Assembly: GCA_016936755.1 (NCBI GenBank)
Contig: JAFGXF010000045.1
Location: 22,696 to 86,695, forward strand
Source of the DNA: Anaerolineaceae bacterium
GTDB taxonomy: Bacteria; Chloroflexota; Anaerolineae; Anaerolineales; Anaerolineaceae
DNA length: 64,000 bases
Direction of reading: 5' to 3'
Below, piece after piece: positions 39,601 to 45,636 of the stretch. The notes below the pieces were generated by a model. That model worked only from the letters and a program-made list of their open reading frames with translations. It searched no databases and was not told where the DNA came from. The number at the start of each line of letters is the position of its first letter. Positions within the stretch are counted from its first letter, which is position 1. The translations under genes were made by a program, and so were the position numbers.

Positions 39601-40288
39601 TGTGAAAAAATCCGTATGGATCATCGGCGGAGATGGATGGGCATACGACATTGGATATGGCGGCCTCGATCATGTCATGGCCTCGGGTCGCAATGTCAAT
39701 ATCCTGGTTCTGGACACTGAAGTATATTCGAACACTGGTGGACAAGCATCCAAGGCCACACCTCTTGCTGCTGTGGCCAAGTTTGCGGCCAATGGCAAGG
39801 GATTACCCAAAAAAGACCTGGGTCTGATTGCCATGTCCTATGGGTACATATACGTAGCCCGGGTCGCTTTTGGTGCCAATGATCAACATACACTCAAGTC
39901 ATTTCTTGAGGCCGAGGCATATGACGGCCCATCGTTGATCATTGCCTATAGCCCATGTATTGCCCACGGTATTGATATGCGCAGAGGATTGGACCAGCAG
40001 AAATTAATTGTGCAATCCGGTAGTTGGCCGTTATTCCGATACAACCCGGATTTGATTGACGCGGGTCAGAACCCACTGATACTTGATTCAAAAGATCCAT
40101 CTGTCTCTTTGGAAGATTATGCATACAATGAAACACGCTTCCGGTCGTTATTGCAGGTTGATGAAAACCGGGCTGAGATGCTTATGACGGATGCAAAAAA
40201 TGTTCTTCACAGGCGTTGGAAATACTACCGCCATTTGGCGGACATGAATTATTCAAAATCCGATGAGTCTGGTGAGGATGGGAAATAA
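36698..40288 (+). CDS. nifJ: Pyruvate:ferredoxin (flavodoxin) oxidoreductase
   Basis: Single-chain PFOR of 1196 residues that splits pyruvate with CoA to acetyl-CoA, CO2 and reduced ferredoxin. In order: the alpha domain (AVAYVAYRLNEVIAIYPITP), the CoA/transketolase C-like part, the gamma domain (GLGSDGTVGANKNSIKIIGE), two 4Fe-4S motifs (CIQCGKCAFVCPH, CTGCALCVEACPA), and the TPP domain with CAGCGETPY and GDGWAYDIGYGG. The ORF track starts at a TTG (36683), but GGAGG sits just before the ATG at 36698. It is a central enzyme of anaerobic fermentation, monocistronic and closed by a terminator. Confidence 0.96.
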   Translation: MPRKLITIDANEAVAYVAYRLNEVIAIYPITPSSAMGEHADAWSAVGVKNLWDTVPLVMEMQSEGGAAGAVHGALQTGSLTTTFTASQGLLLMIPNMYKIAGELTPAVFHVSARTIATHALSIYGDHSDVMAARATGWALLASRSVQEAHDMALISQAASLRSRIPFLHFFDGFRTSHEINKIQMLSEDDLRAMMDIALITEHRKRALSPDHPVIRGTAMNPDVFFQAREAINPFYTAAPDLVQAEMDKFSKLVGRQYHLFDYFGAPDAERVVIVMGSGAETAEEVVRVLMEAGEKVGVITVHLYRPFSVTHFIQALPTSVKTLAVLDRTKEPGTSGEPLFMDVVNALEESYTAGIEHFKVKPRVIGGRYGLSSKEFTPGMAKAVFDEMSKGSPKKHFTVGILDDVSSLSLDYDDSYSIEDPATVRCLFLGLGSDGTVGANKNSIKIIGEETANYAQGYFAIDSKKSGSFTYSHLRFGPKPIRAPYLINTGTANFVACHQFSFLERLDILKYAANGAVFLLNSNYSADNVWDKLPAEVQKNLIDKRIKFYVIDAYEVAEKTGMGGRINTIMQTCFFAISGVLPRDEAIKEIKKSIKKTYGKRGEAVIQQNYDAVDQALAHLVVVNVPDKVTSKITRRAPVSEEAPEFVRNVLGPIIENEGDRLPVSAMPVDGTFPSASARWEKRNITLEIPVWEPDLCIQCGKCAFVCPHAVIRQKVYDPKLLENAPITFKSTDAKFKEFPGTKFTIQVSPEDCTGCALCVEACPAKDKQNPERKAINMAAQPPLREAESENWEFFLGLPEADRTAMLPGTIKNSQLLQPLFEFSGACAGCGETPYLKLVTQLFGDRALVANATGCSSIYGANLPTTPWAINNDGRGPSWSNSLFEDNAEFGLGMRLTIDKQNEMAIELLKKLSNKIGDGLVNDLLTADQSSEEGIQTQRKRVATLKEKLTSIKDDSAVLLIDVADALVKKSVWIIGGDGWAYDIGYGGLDHVMASGRNVNILVLDTEVYSNTGGQASKATPLAAVAKFAANGKGLPKKDLGLIAMSYGYIYVARVAFGANDQHTLKSFLEAEAYDGPSLIIAYSPCIAHGIDMRRGLDQQKLIVQSGSWPLFRYNPDLIDAGQNPLILDSKDPSVSLEDYAYNETRFRSLLQVDENRAEMLMTDAKNVLHRRWKYYRHLADMNYSKSDESGEDGK

Positions 40289-40325
40289 AGTCTTTCGAAT
40301 CGTTATCTAAGATCGAGTCATATAT

Positions 40326-40355
40326 AAACACCCCCGCTATTATGTGGGGGTGTTT
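40326..40355. terminator. Bidirectional terminator between nifJ and infA
   Basis: AAACACCCCC paired with GGGGGTGTTT, extended inward by a G-U and a C-G pair, loop of six. It ends nifJ (+) and rpsU-infA (-). Confidence 0.9.
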
Positions 40356-40386
40356 AATAATCGGGATAATGACGAGGCGTGGTTTT

Positions 40387-40641
40387 TTACTTCGGCGCTT
40401 CGGGACTGGCTTCTGGAGTAACGCGGTGGCGATAGACGATTCTACCCCGTGATAGATCATATGGGGATATTTCCACTCTTACTCGGTCACCAAGTAGGAT
40501 GCGTATATAATATCGACGCATGCGTCCTGACAGATAGGCTAAAACCTCATGATCGTTATCGAGGCGAACCTTGAACTGCGTTGCTGGCAGTGCTTCGATG
40601 ATCGTGCCATCGACCTGTATTTTTCCTTCTTCCTTTGCCAT
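40387..40641 (-). CDS. infA: Translation initiation factor IF-1
   Basis: OB-fold protein of 84 residues that binds the ribosomal A site during initiation. The core reads [20 protein letters not shown] then [18 protein letters not shown] and [10 protein letters not shown], as in other IF1s. A short tail ([10 protein letters not shown]) is extra. The ORF track begins at 40776 within rpsU; the ATG at 40641 has an excellent AAGGAGGTG. It is downstream of rpsU rather than in the usual secY-adk-map neighbourhood, so a second infA in the ribosomal protein cluster is possible. Confidence 0.94.
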   Translation of the reverse strand: MAKEEGKIQVDGTIIEALPATQFKVRLDNDHEVLAYLSGRMRRYYIRILLGDRVRVEISPYDLSRGRIVYRHRVTPEASPEAPK

Positions 40642-40678
40642 GCACACCTCCTTGCCAACATCTATCCAATTTGATGGA

Positions 40679-40888
40679 TTAGATTGATGGTTCATACACC
40701 TTGCCATTCTGGCGACGTTTAAAGCGACGAATAGCTTTTTTCTTTTCAATACGGCGCAATTCACTTTTTGAAACAAACCAGCGCTTGCGGCGGACAGTAC
40801 TCAAAACACCACTTTTCACAACCTTTTTGCGAAAGCGTTTTAGTAATTGATCCTGCGATTCATTTTGACGTAATGTAACACTTGTCAT
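40679..40888 (-). CDS. rpsU: 30S ribosomal protein S21
   Basis: Small basic protein of 69 residues near the anti-Shine-Dalgarno end of 16S rRNA. Typical S21 features are the [20 protein letters not shown] helix and the Arg-rich [21 protein letters not shown] lies before the ATG. It is first in rpsU-infA and is preceded by a leader of about 180 bases holding a terminator. Confidence 0.95.
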   Translation of the reverse strand: MTSVTLRQNESQDQLLKRFRKKVVKSGVLSTVRRKRWFVSKSELRRIEKKKAIRRFKRRQNGKVYEPSI

Positions 40889-40931
40889 CTTATCACCTCC
40901 CCTCTGCTTGATCTAGACAAACCGAAGGGAC

Positions 40932-40963
40932 AAAAAAAACCGGCTGTGCATCAAACGCAGCCG
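40932..40963 (-). terminator. Intrinsic terminator inside the rpsU leader (attenuator)
   Basis: Read on the minus strand: CGGCTGCG, seven-base loop, CACAGCCG (one G-U pair), one G, then eight U. It lies about 45 bases before the rpsU ATG and after the promoter, with no gene upstream on this strand for it to end. Its 3' arm can also pair with an earlier AUCGGCU (complement of 41044-41050), which would prevent the stem. Confidence 0.7.
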
Positions 40964-41077
40964 AGATATCCATTCAATGAGTGTAAGAAGGGAAAATTTT
41001 ACTCGGTAGCGAAATTGGCCTCCAATTATTAAACTTACAACTTAGCCGATTACTCAAGAGTTCTCTTAAGCAATGCA

Positions 41078-41107
41078 ATTATACTCTCATTTTGTTTTAA
41101 TTGTCAA
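41078..41107 (-). promoter_or_regulatory. rpsU-infA promoter
   Basis: Minus strand TTGACA (41102-41107), 18 bases, TATAAT (41078-41083), both consensus hexamers. The leader from about 41071 to 40889 contains a CTTAAGA/TCTTGAG hairpin, an AATTGG-AGG-CCAATT hairpin with GGAGG exposed in its loop side, and the terminator. Confidence 0.85.
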
Positions 41108-41217
41108 TTTATTCCGATATATCCACTTAATCACAATAAGACCCGAAAAGAGCTTTTGACTGACTCTTCCATAGAAATGCAGAAAGCAATGCCACTTGTT
41201 ACGATGGATGGGTTATG

Positions 41218-41246
41218 TTGACGTTTCAGGTATTCTTTGGTATTAT
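41218..41246 (+). promoter_or_regulatory. infC promoter
   Basis: TTGACG, 17 bases, TATTAT. Predicted transcription start is near 41253. This lies after the ATG codons at 41215, 41245 and 41248, so none of them can be the infC start on this transcript. Confidence 0.75.
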
Positions 41247-41260
41247 GATGCGCATTGAAT

Positions 41261-41280
41261 GCCAGAATCCTCTGGCTTTT
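41261..41280 (+). promoter_or_regulatory. Hairpin in the infC 5' leader
   Basis: GCCAGA, ATCC loop, TCTGGC, then TTTT. It lies about 8 bases into the predicted mRNA and before the Shine-Dalgarno at 41297. It could protect the 5' end or act as a weak early terminator. Confidence 0.45.
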
Positions 41281-41307
41281 CTTGATTATATTAATGAGGA
41301 GAAAAAC

Positions 41308-41955
41308 ATCAGCGATATAAATTTCAGGGTCAATGAGATCATCCGATCCTCCCAAGTGCGTTTGATAGACGCCAAAGGTGATAATGTCGGTGTCGTACCA
41401 ATTGATAAGGCACAAAAAATGGCACGGGATGCTGACTTGGATCTGGTCGAGGTGGCGCCAGGGGCAGACCCCCCAGTTTGTCGTATCATGGATTTTGGTA
41501 AGTTCCTGTATGAACGCGAAAAGAAAGAGCGGGAAGCAAAAAAATCTCAGACCAAGATAGAAATAAAAGAGATACGATTACGCCCTAAAACCAATATTCA
41601 CCACCGCCACTTCAAAACGCAGGATGCCAGACGCTGGTTGGAAGATGGGATGAAGGTTCGAGTGAGCATTCGTTTTCGTGGCCGGGAAATAATTCATCCC
41701 GAAGTGGCACTTGAAGATCTGAAAGAGATTGCTGAAGAATTATACGATATTTCCACAGTTGAGCAAGCACCCTCTTTGGAGGGAAAGATGATGGGCATGA
41801 CCCTGACGCCTGCAAAACTGGGCAAGAAACGTTCTCCTTCCACCGGTGAGAAAGCTAAACTAAAAGAAAAGCCGGAAGTGATAGCGGACAAGAAGTCAAA
41901 GAAAGTGAACAACCCCAAAGAAACTCCCCCGCAACCCGAACCAACGCAAGTTTGA
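41308..41955 (+). CDS. infC: Translation initiation factor IF-3, AUC start
   Basis: IF3 (215 residues from this start) checks start codon-anticodon pairing and keeps subunits apart. The N domain starts ISDINFRVNEIIRSSQVRLI and carries PVCRIMDFGKFLYE; the C domain carries IRLRPKTNIHHRHFKTQ and SIRFRGREIIHPE. A Lys/Pro-rich tail of about 45 residues is added. The ORF-track ATG (41215) lies in the promoter. AGGAG at 41297-41301 is 6 bases from ATC at 41308, exactly at the family N-terminus. Rare AUU/AUC starts are known for infC and let IF3 repress its own translation. Confidence 0.9.
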   Translation: MSDINFRVNEIIRSSQVRLIDAKGDNVGVVPIDKAQKMARDADLDLVEVAPGADPPVCRIMDFGKFLYEREKKEREAKKSQTKIEIKEIRLRPKTNIHHRHFKTQDARRWLEDGMKVRVSIRFRGREIIHPEVALEDLKEIAEELYDISTVEQAPSLEGKMMGMTLTPAKLGKKRSPSTGEKAKLKEKPEVIADKKSKKVNNPKETPPQPEPTQV

Positions 41956-42003
41956 GTGGGGTCAGTGTTACCAGATGGGCTGTTCAAAGTAAGCCGAAAG
42001 CGT

Positions 42004-42009
42004 TATAAT
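42004..42009 (+). promoter_or_regulatory. Possible internal -10 box before rpmI
   Basis: TATAAT between infC and rpmI without a clear -35. It may add transcription of rpmI-rplT independent of infC. Confidence 0.3.
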
Positions 42010-42025
42010 TACGTTGTGTTCGTAA

Positions 42026-42050
42026 CTGCGTCCGGCGATCCCGGATGCAG
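42026..42050 (+). promoter_or_regulatory. Leader hairpin ahead of rpmI
   Basis: CTGCGTCCGG, CGATC loop, CCGGATGCAG: a ten-pair stem with one G-U, ending 11 bases before the Shine-Dalgarno of rpmI. L20 autoregulation of this operon is known in other bacteria, so this is a candidate control element. Confidence 0.5.
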
Positions 42051-42074
42051 TATTTTGTGAGAAGGAGTTGTATC

Positions 42075-42308
42075 GTGCCTCGCAAGTTAAAAACCGGCAA
42101 AATCAAACTCAAGACCCATAAGGCCACTTCAAAGCGTTTTCGCTTAAGCGGGTCTGGGGTGCTGATGCGTACCAAAGGTGGCAAGAGTCACCTGCGCCGG
42201 CGCACACCCAAGCGCACGAAGGCGTTGTTCACTGAGATGGTGCCCGTTGAGGGTGAAAAAATCCAGAAACGCATCAAACGTTTGGCCCCCAATATGAAGT
42301 CTGACTAA
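42075..42308 (+). CDS. rpmI: 50S ribosomal protein L35
   Basis: Basic 77-residue protein. KLKTHKATSKRFRLSGSG and KGGKSHLRRRTPKRTK are the L35 blocks. The start is GTG at 42075 behind AAGGAG; the ORF track ATG at 42045 falls inside the leader hairpin. It is about ten residues longer than usual at both ends combined. It is second in infC-rpmI-rplT, the near-universal order. Confidence 0.93.
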   Translation: MPRKLKTGKIKLKTHKATSKRFRLSGSGVLMRTKGGKSHLRRRTPKRTKALFTEMVPVEGEKIQKRIKRLAPNMKSD

Positions 42309-42347
42309 TCCCTACAGAGGGAATTGTATCCGTTTAGCTGCGGCTGT

Positions 42348-42379
42348 TGGGTGCAAATAACTGGTTTAACCGGCGCCCA
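42348..42379 (+). promoter_or_regulatory. Structured leader between rpmI and rplT
   Basis: Outer stem TGGGTG/CGCCCA (one G-U), asymmetric bulge of seven bases, inner stem CTGGT/ACCGG. It lies about 11 bases before the AAAGGAG of rplT. It may be a binding site for L20 that imitates its rRNA site. This is a structural guess only. Confidence 0.4.
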
Positions 42380-42401
42380 GGGGTTCGCAAAGGAGTAATT
42401 C

Positions 42402-42752
42402 ATGGCTCGTGTAAAACGTGGGGTTTCAACCCATCAGCGTCATCGTAAAATATTAAAACTCAACAAGGGTTACTATGGCTCACGACACCTGCTCTTCAGG
42501 CGTGCGAATGAAGCTCGTTTAAAAAGCATGTGGTATGCCACACGTGACCGCCGGAATCGGAAGCGCGACTTGCGAAAGCTGTGGATTGTACGCATTAATG
42601 CTGCCGCAAGACAGAATGGCATCAGTTACAGCCGACTCATGTATGGGATGCGATCAATGGGTATTGCCCTTAATCGCAAAATCCTGGCAGATCTGGCGGT
42701 CAGAGAACCCAGAGCTTTTTCTGAGGTTGTCGAAAAAGCCAAAGGTGCATAA
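42402..42752 (+). CDS. rplT: 50S ribosomal protein L20
   Basis: Primary 23S rRNA-binding assembly protein (116 residues). Blocks: [20 protein letters not shown], then [17 protein letters not shown] and [23 protein letters not shown] precedes the ATG. In other bacteria L20 represses its own operon by binding a leader that mimics rRNA. A terminator follows directly. Confidence 0.96.
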   Translation: MARVKRGVSTHQRHRKILKLNKGYYGSRHLLFRRANEARLKSMWYATRDRRNRKRDLRKLWIVRINAAARQNGISYSRLMYGMRSMGIALNRKILADLAVREPRAFSEVVEKAKGA

Positions 42753-42762
42753 CGACTTGTTC

Positions 42763-42792
42763 CTTCCGGGATACTCATCCCGGAAGTTTTTT
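42763..42792 (+). terminator. Intrinsic terminator of infC-rpmI-rplT
   Basis: CTTCCGGGAT, ACTC loop, ATCCCGGAAG, then six T. Perfect ten-pair stem. Confidence 0.93.
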
Positions 42793-42799
42793 ATTAAGA

Positions 42800-42805
42800 T
42801 ACAAT
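42800..42805 (+). promoter_or_regulatory. -10 box of the macro-domain gene, leaderless layout
   Basis: TACAAT, six bases, ATG at 42812. No -35; the required position falls in the upstream terminator. Confidence 0.4.
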
Positions 42806-42811
42806 CCGGCC

Positions 42812-43384
42812 ATGTCCAAATTATTAGCCTGTGTAATTTTAGCAGGTGATAGACGTCTCGAATTAGTGAGGGGCGATCTAACCAAGGAACGGGTTGATGT
42901 GATTGTGAACGCTGCGAATCAATGGCTCATGCATGGAGGAGGTGTGGCGGGAGCAATAGCAAAGAATGGCGGGTCAATTATCCAGGAAGAAAGTAATGAC
43001 TGGGTGGCCGGGCATGGCCCCATTACCCATATGCAACCAGCTTATACTCGTGCTGGCAAGCTCCCTTGCCGTTATGTTATCCATTCGGTTGGTACGGTAT
43101 GGGGAGAGGGTGGCGAGAAGGAGAAGTTAAAGCAGGCTATCAACAGTGCTTTGTGCATGGCCATTCGTTTGGAGATGCGAACACTTGCCTTACCCCCAAT
43201 TTCAACTGGAATCTTTGGTTATCCAAAGGAGATGGCTGCCCCGATTTTCTATTCTACAATACAGGCGTTCTGGTTGGTAAACCCCGATTGCTGTCTGAAT
43301 TTGATACGCATCACAATCATAGATGAACCAACCAGCAATGTTTTTCTTAATGCATTGATTCAATGGAAGAAGGAGCTGGGTTAA
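42812..43384 (+). CDS. Macro domain protein (ADP-ribosyl hydrolase type)
   Basis: A 190-residue single macro domain. VDVIVNAANQWLMHGGGVAG holds the Asn and Gly-rich loop that bind ADP-ribose, and ALPPISTGIFGYP the phosphate loop. Members remove ADP-ribose from proteins or deacetylate O-acetyl-ADP-ribose; the loop style resembles the MacroD/YmdB-like group. It is followed after one base by the TrmH-type methyltransferase. It has no Shine-Dalgarno, in line with a leaderless start. Confidence 0.9.
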   Translation: MSKLLACVILAGDRRLELVRGDLTKERVDVIVNAANQWLMHGGGVAGAIAKNGGSIIQEESNDWVAGHGPITHMQPAYTRAGKLPCRYVIHSVGTVWGEGGEKEKLKQAINSALCMAIRLEMRTLALPPISTGIFGYPKEMAAPIFYSTIQAFWLVNPDCCLNLIRITIIDEPTSNVFLNALIQWKKELG

Positions 43385-43385
43385 C

Positions 43386-44183
43386 ATGCGAACCACTGAT
43401 CATGATTTGATATCATCACGTAGAAATCCACGAATTCAACGGATCAAGAAACTACTTTCCAACAGTCAATTTAGGAAATCTGAACAGGCGTTTGTTCTTG
43501 AGGGAGTGCGGTTGGTTAAGGAAGCGATAAAGTCAGGCTGGCAGATATCCGAACTCCTGATTGATGAGCGGGTTAATTTTCGCAGTCAGGCATTGGTTCG
43601 GGAGGCTTTTCTCGCGGGCACCTCCAGTTTCTTGGTATCTGAATCAGTTCTGGCGGATATTACCGACACTGAAACTCCCCAGGGGATCGTTGCAGTCATT
43701 GTCCAACAAGATATTCCACTTCCACCTTTGATGGATTTGATATTGATACTGGATGCCATACGGGATCCGGGCAATGTTGGAACAATCCTGCGAACTGCCA
43801 ACGCAGTTGGTGTGAATACGGTATTAATCACGCCGGATACAGCTGATCCCTTCTCCCCAAAAGTGTTGAGAGCTGGAATGGGCGCGCAATTAACTCTGCC
43901 ATTAAGGGAAATGGATTGGCCAGAGATTGCCCAATGTGTCCATGGTCAATCTCATATGAAAACATTACTGGCGGATATACACAATGGTCAGCCGTTATGG
44001 GAAGTGGATTTAAGCCAACCCGTTGCATTGATCATCAGCAATGAAACGGCTGGTCCAAGTATACCTGCCTGTGATTTATCCGATGGCATCATCACGATTC
44101 CCATGCCAGGTGACAGTGAATCATTAAATGCTGCCATTGCAGCATCGTTATTAATGTATGAAGTCTTACGGCAAAGGCGATAG
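43386..44183 (+). CDS. TrmH/SpoU family RNA 2'-O-methyltransferase
   Basis: SPOUT-fold methyltransferase (265 residues) acting on the ribose of rRNA or tRNA with S-adenosylmethionine. The N-terminal substrate-binding domain (RKSEQAFVLEGVRLVKEA) precedes the knotted domain with LDAIRDPGNVGTILRTANA (motif 1), LIISNETAG (motif 2) and IPMPGDSESLNAAIAAS (motif 3). The layout matches the 23S rRNA RlmB/TsnR-like branch. Exact target site is not readable. It is probably translated by coupling with the macro-domain gene. Confidence 0.9.
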   Translation: MRTTDHDLISSRRNPRIQRIKKLLSNSQFRKSEQAFVLEGVRLVKEAIKSGWQISELLIDERVNFRSQALVREAFLAGTSSFLVSESVLADITDTETPQGIVAVIVQQDIPLPPLMDLILILDAIRDPGNVGTILRTANAVGVNTVLITPDTADPFSPKVLRAGMGAQLTLPLREMDWPEIAQCVHGQSHMKTLLADIHNGQPLWEVDLSQPVALIISNETAGPSIPACDLSDGIITIPMPGDSESLNAAIAASLLMYEVLRQRR

Positions 44184-44196
44184 GTAGTGATTCGTA

Positions 44197-45636
44197 TTAA
44201 TATTCGCGGAGGGAATCCTTGACAAGATCCATGGTCACAACATCTGGACTGATGATCACAAGGGTTGAAGACACACTATAACTGATTGTTGCTGTCTGTT
44301 CTATCGTAACCCATTTTATCTGACTATCGGTTTGCGACACAGGATCCCCCCAACGTTTGGATCCGTATTCCTCGAATGCATCTAGAAATTCCTTTGCATC
44401 TCGATTTGTATCCCAGACAGTTCTCATGATCAGAACAGACTGACCCAATTCTGTGTTGGTATATACCTGATATTGATCACCACCCCATCCAGCAGCCGCC
44501 GCATGCGCTACTTCTTCATCCAGTTGATAATTTTCATGATACCCTTTGGCCAACATCAGATAGGTATACCATTCCCCAACCACATCATTGTATGTTAAAT
44601 TCCAGCCTTCGCCAAGAGAAGAGGATATATTGGAGAGTGTTACAACAACCGGTGAGTCATCTGGATATCGGCTGGGATGCATAATCTGTTCGGTGCTGAC
44701 CGGTGGATTGGCATAGGCATTGTTGATTGCCTGCCAATGCCCTTGATCATACAGCATCTGAACAAATTCCAGACCTGCTGTGTAAGGGAAAAGGAAATCC
44801 TCTTTCATAAATTCCGGGGCGGAATCGTATATGGGGCTTTCATAACTCTGATAAAAATCATCGACGTCAGATTGATCTTGTTCACTAGCATACTGGTAAA
44901 ACCAATTGTATTCTGTCAGGACCGCGTCACCTTCAATCAATGCGGTTATGGCTGCACAACGTTCACTATCAAGTTGACAGTCCTCATCGTTTATCTTTAA
45001 GCCATTACGGAAATCAAAATTTTGATCCTGCAGAACATGGGTATATTCGTGTGCATAGGTCATTTTTTCAAGACCGCCAAAATCAATGTTCCGAACAACA
45101 TACATTTCCTTGATTTCATCGTCGTAATACCCGGCGATTTGTTCGCTGTATAGATCCTCATAAAAAGTGATTAAGTCAAAATCTTGAGGGAGTAATCCAA
45201 AAACACTAAGTGTAGCAAGATCCGCCAGAGCATCCTCATGTGTGTAATCAACCAGAAAATCGTTTATCACATTATCGCGAAGCTCATCCTCACTTAATAA
45301 TGCGCGAGGTACGGTGCCATTCGGTTGCAAACCGCGAATATCGATAACCTGATTTTGGATTTTATCCATGGTTTTGGTTATATTTTCAGAAAGCCCTGGC
45401 TCCTGTACGGCTATTCCGTTATCGGTTGGAACGGCTTCGGGTGTTTCCTGACAAATTTCTTCCGGGCAATAGGTGGAACTGGGCTGCAGGATACCTGATA
45501 CTGCTGAGGTCATTGTTGGTTGTGGATTATTTTGGTCCCAAATATATACACCCGTACCGACTGCAGCAACAATTGCAGTTAGTAGACAGGCGCAACCCAA
45601 TATGATTAAGCAGGTTATCCAGATGCGTTTGTTCAT
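44197..45636 (-). CDS. Membrane-anchored HExxH zinc metallopeptidase-like protein
   Basis: A 479-residue protein with one N-terminal membrane helix (about 8-32), a Thr/Pro-rich spacer with CPEEIC, then an extracellular domain. AHEYTHVLQDQ is a classic HExxH zinc motif, and EGDAVLTEYNW about 45 residues on offers the third Glu ligand as in gluzincins. The domain before it (AGYYDDEIKEMYVV) resembles the entry strand of such peptidases. I do not recognise a named family. It overlaps the C39 peptidase gene by 4 bases, so the two surface proteases are made together. Confidence 0.75.
   Translation of the reverse strand: MNKRIWITCLIILGCACLLTAIVAAVGTGVYIWDQNNPQPTMTSAVSGILQPSSTYCPEEICQETPEAVPTDNGIAVQEPGLSENITKTMDKIQNQVIDIRGLQPNGTVPRALLSEDELRDNVINDFLVDYTHEDALADLATLSVFGLLPQDFDLITFYEDLYSEQIAGYYDDEIKEMYVVRNIDFGGLEKMTYAHEYTHVLQDQNFDFRNGLKINDEDCQLDSERCAAITALIEGDAVLTEYNWFYQYASEQDQSDVDDFYQSYESPIYDSAPEFMKEDFLFPYTAGLEFVQMLYDQGHWQAINNAYANPPVSTEQIMHPSRYPDDSPVVVTLSNISSSLGEGWNLTYNDVVGEWYTYLMLAKGYHENYQLDEEVAHAAAAGWGGDQYQVYTNTELGQSVLIMRTVWDTNRDAKEFLDAFEEYGSKRWGDPVSQTDSQIKWVTIEQTATISYSVSSTLVIISPDVVTMDLVKDSLREY

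Noticed and set aside
40889-40977. Leader peptide frame from ATG 40977 ending at the rpsU Shine-Dalgarno
   Set aside because: It has no Shine-Dalgarno and no run of a single amino acid codon; probably chance.
41215-41307. ORF-track N-terminal extension of IF3
   Set aside because: It lies on the promoter and leader, has no family match, and a Shine-Dalgarno sits before the AUC at 41308.
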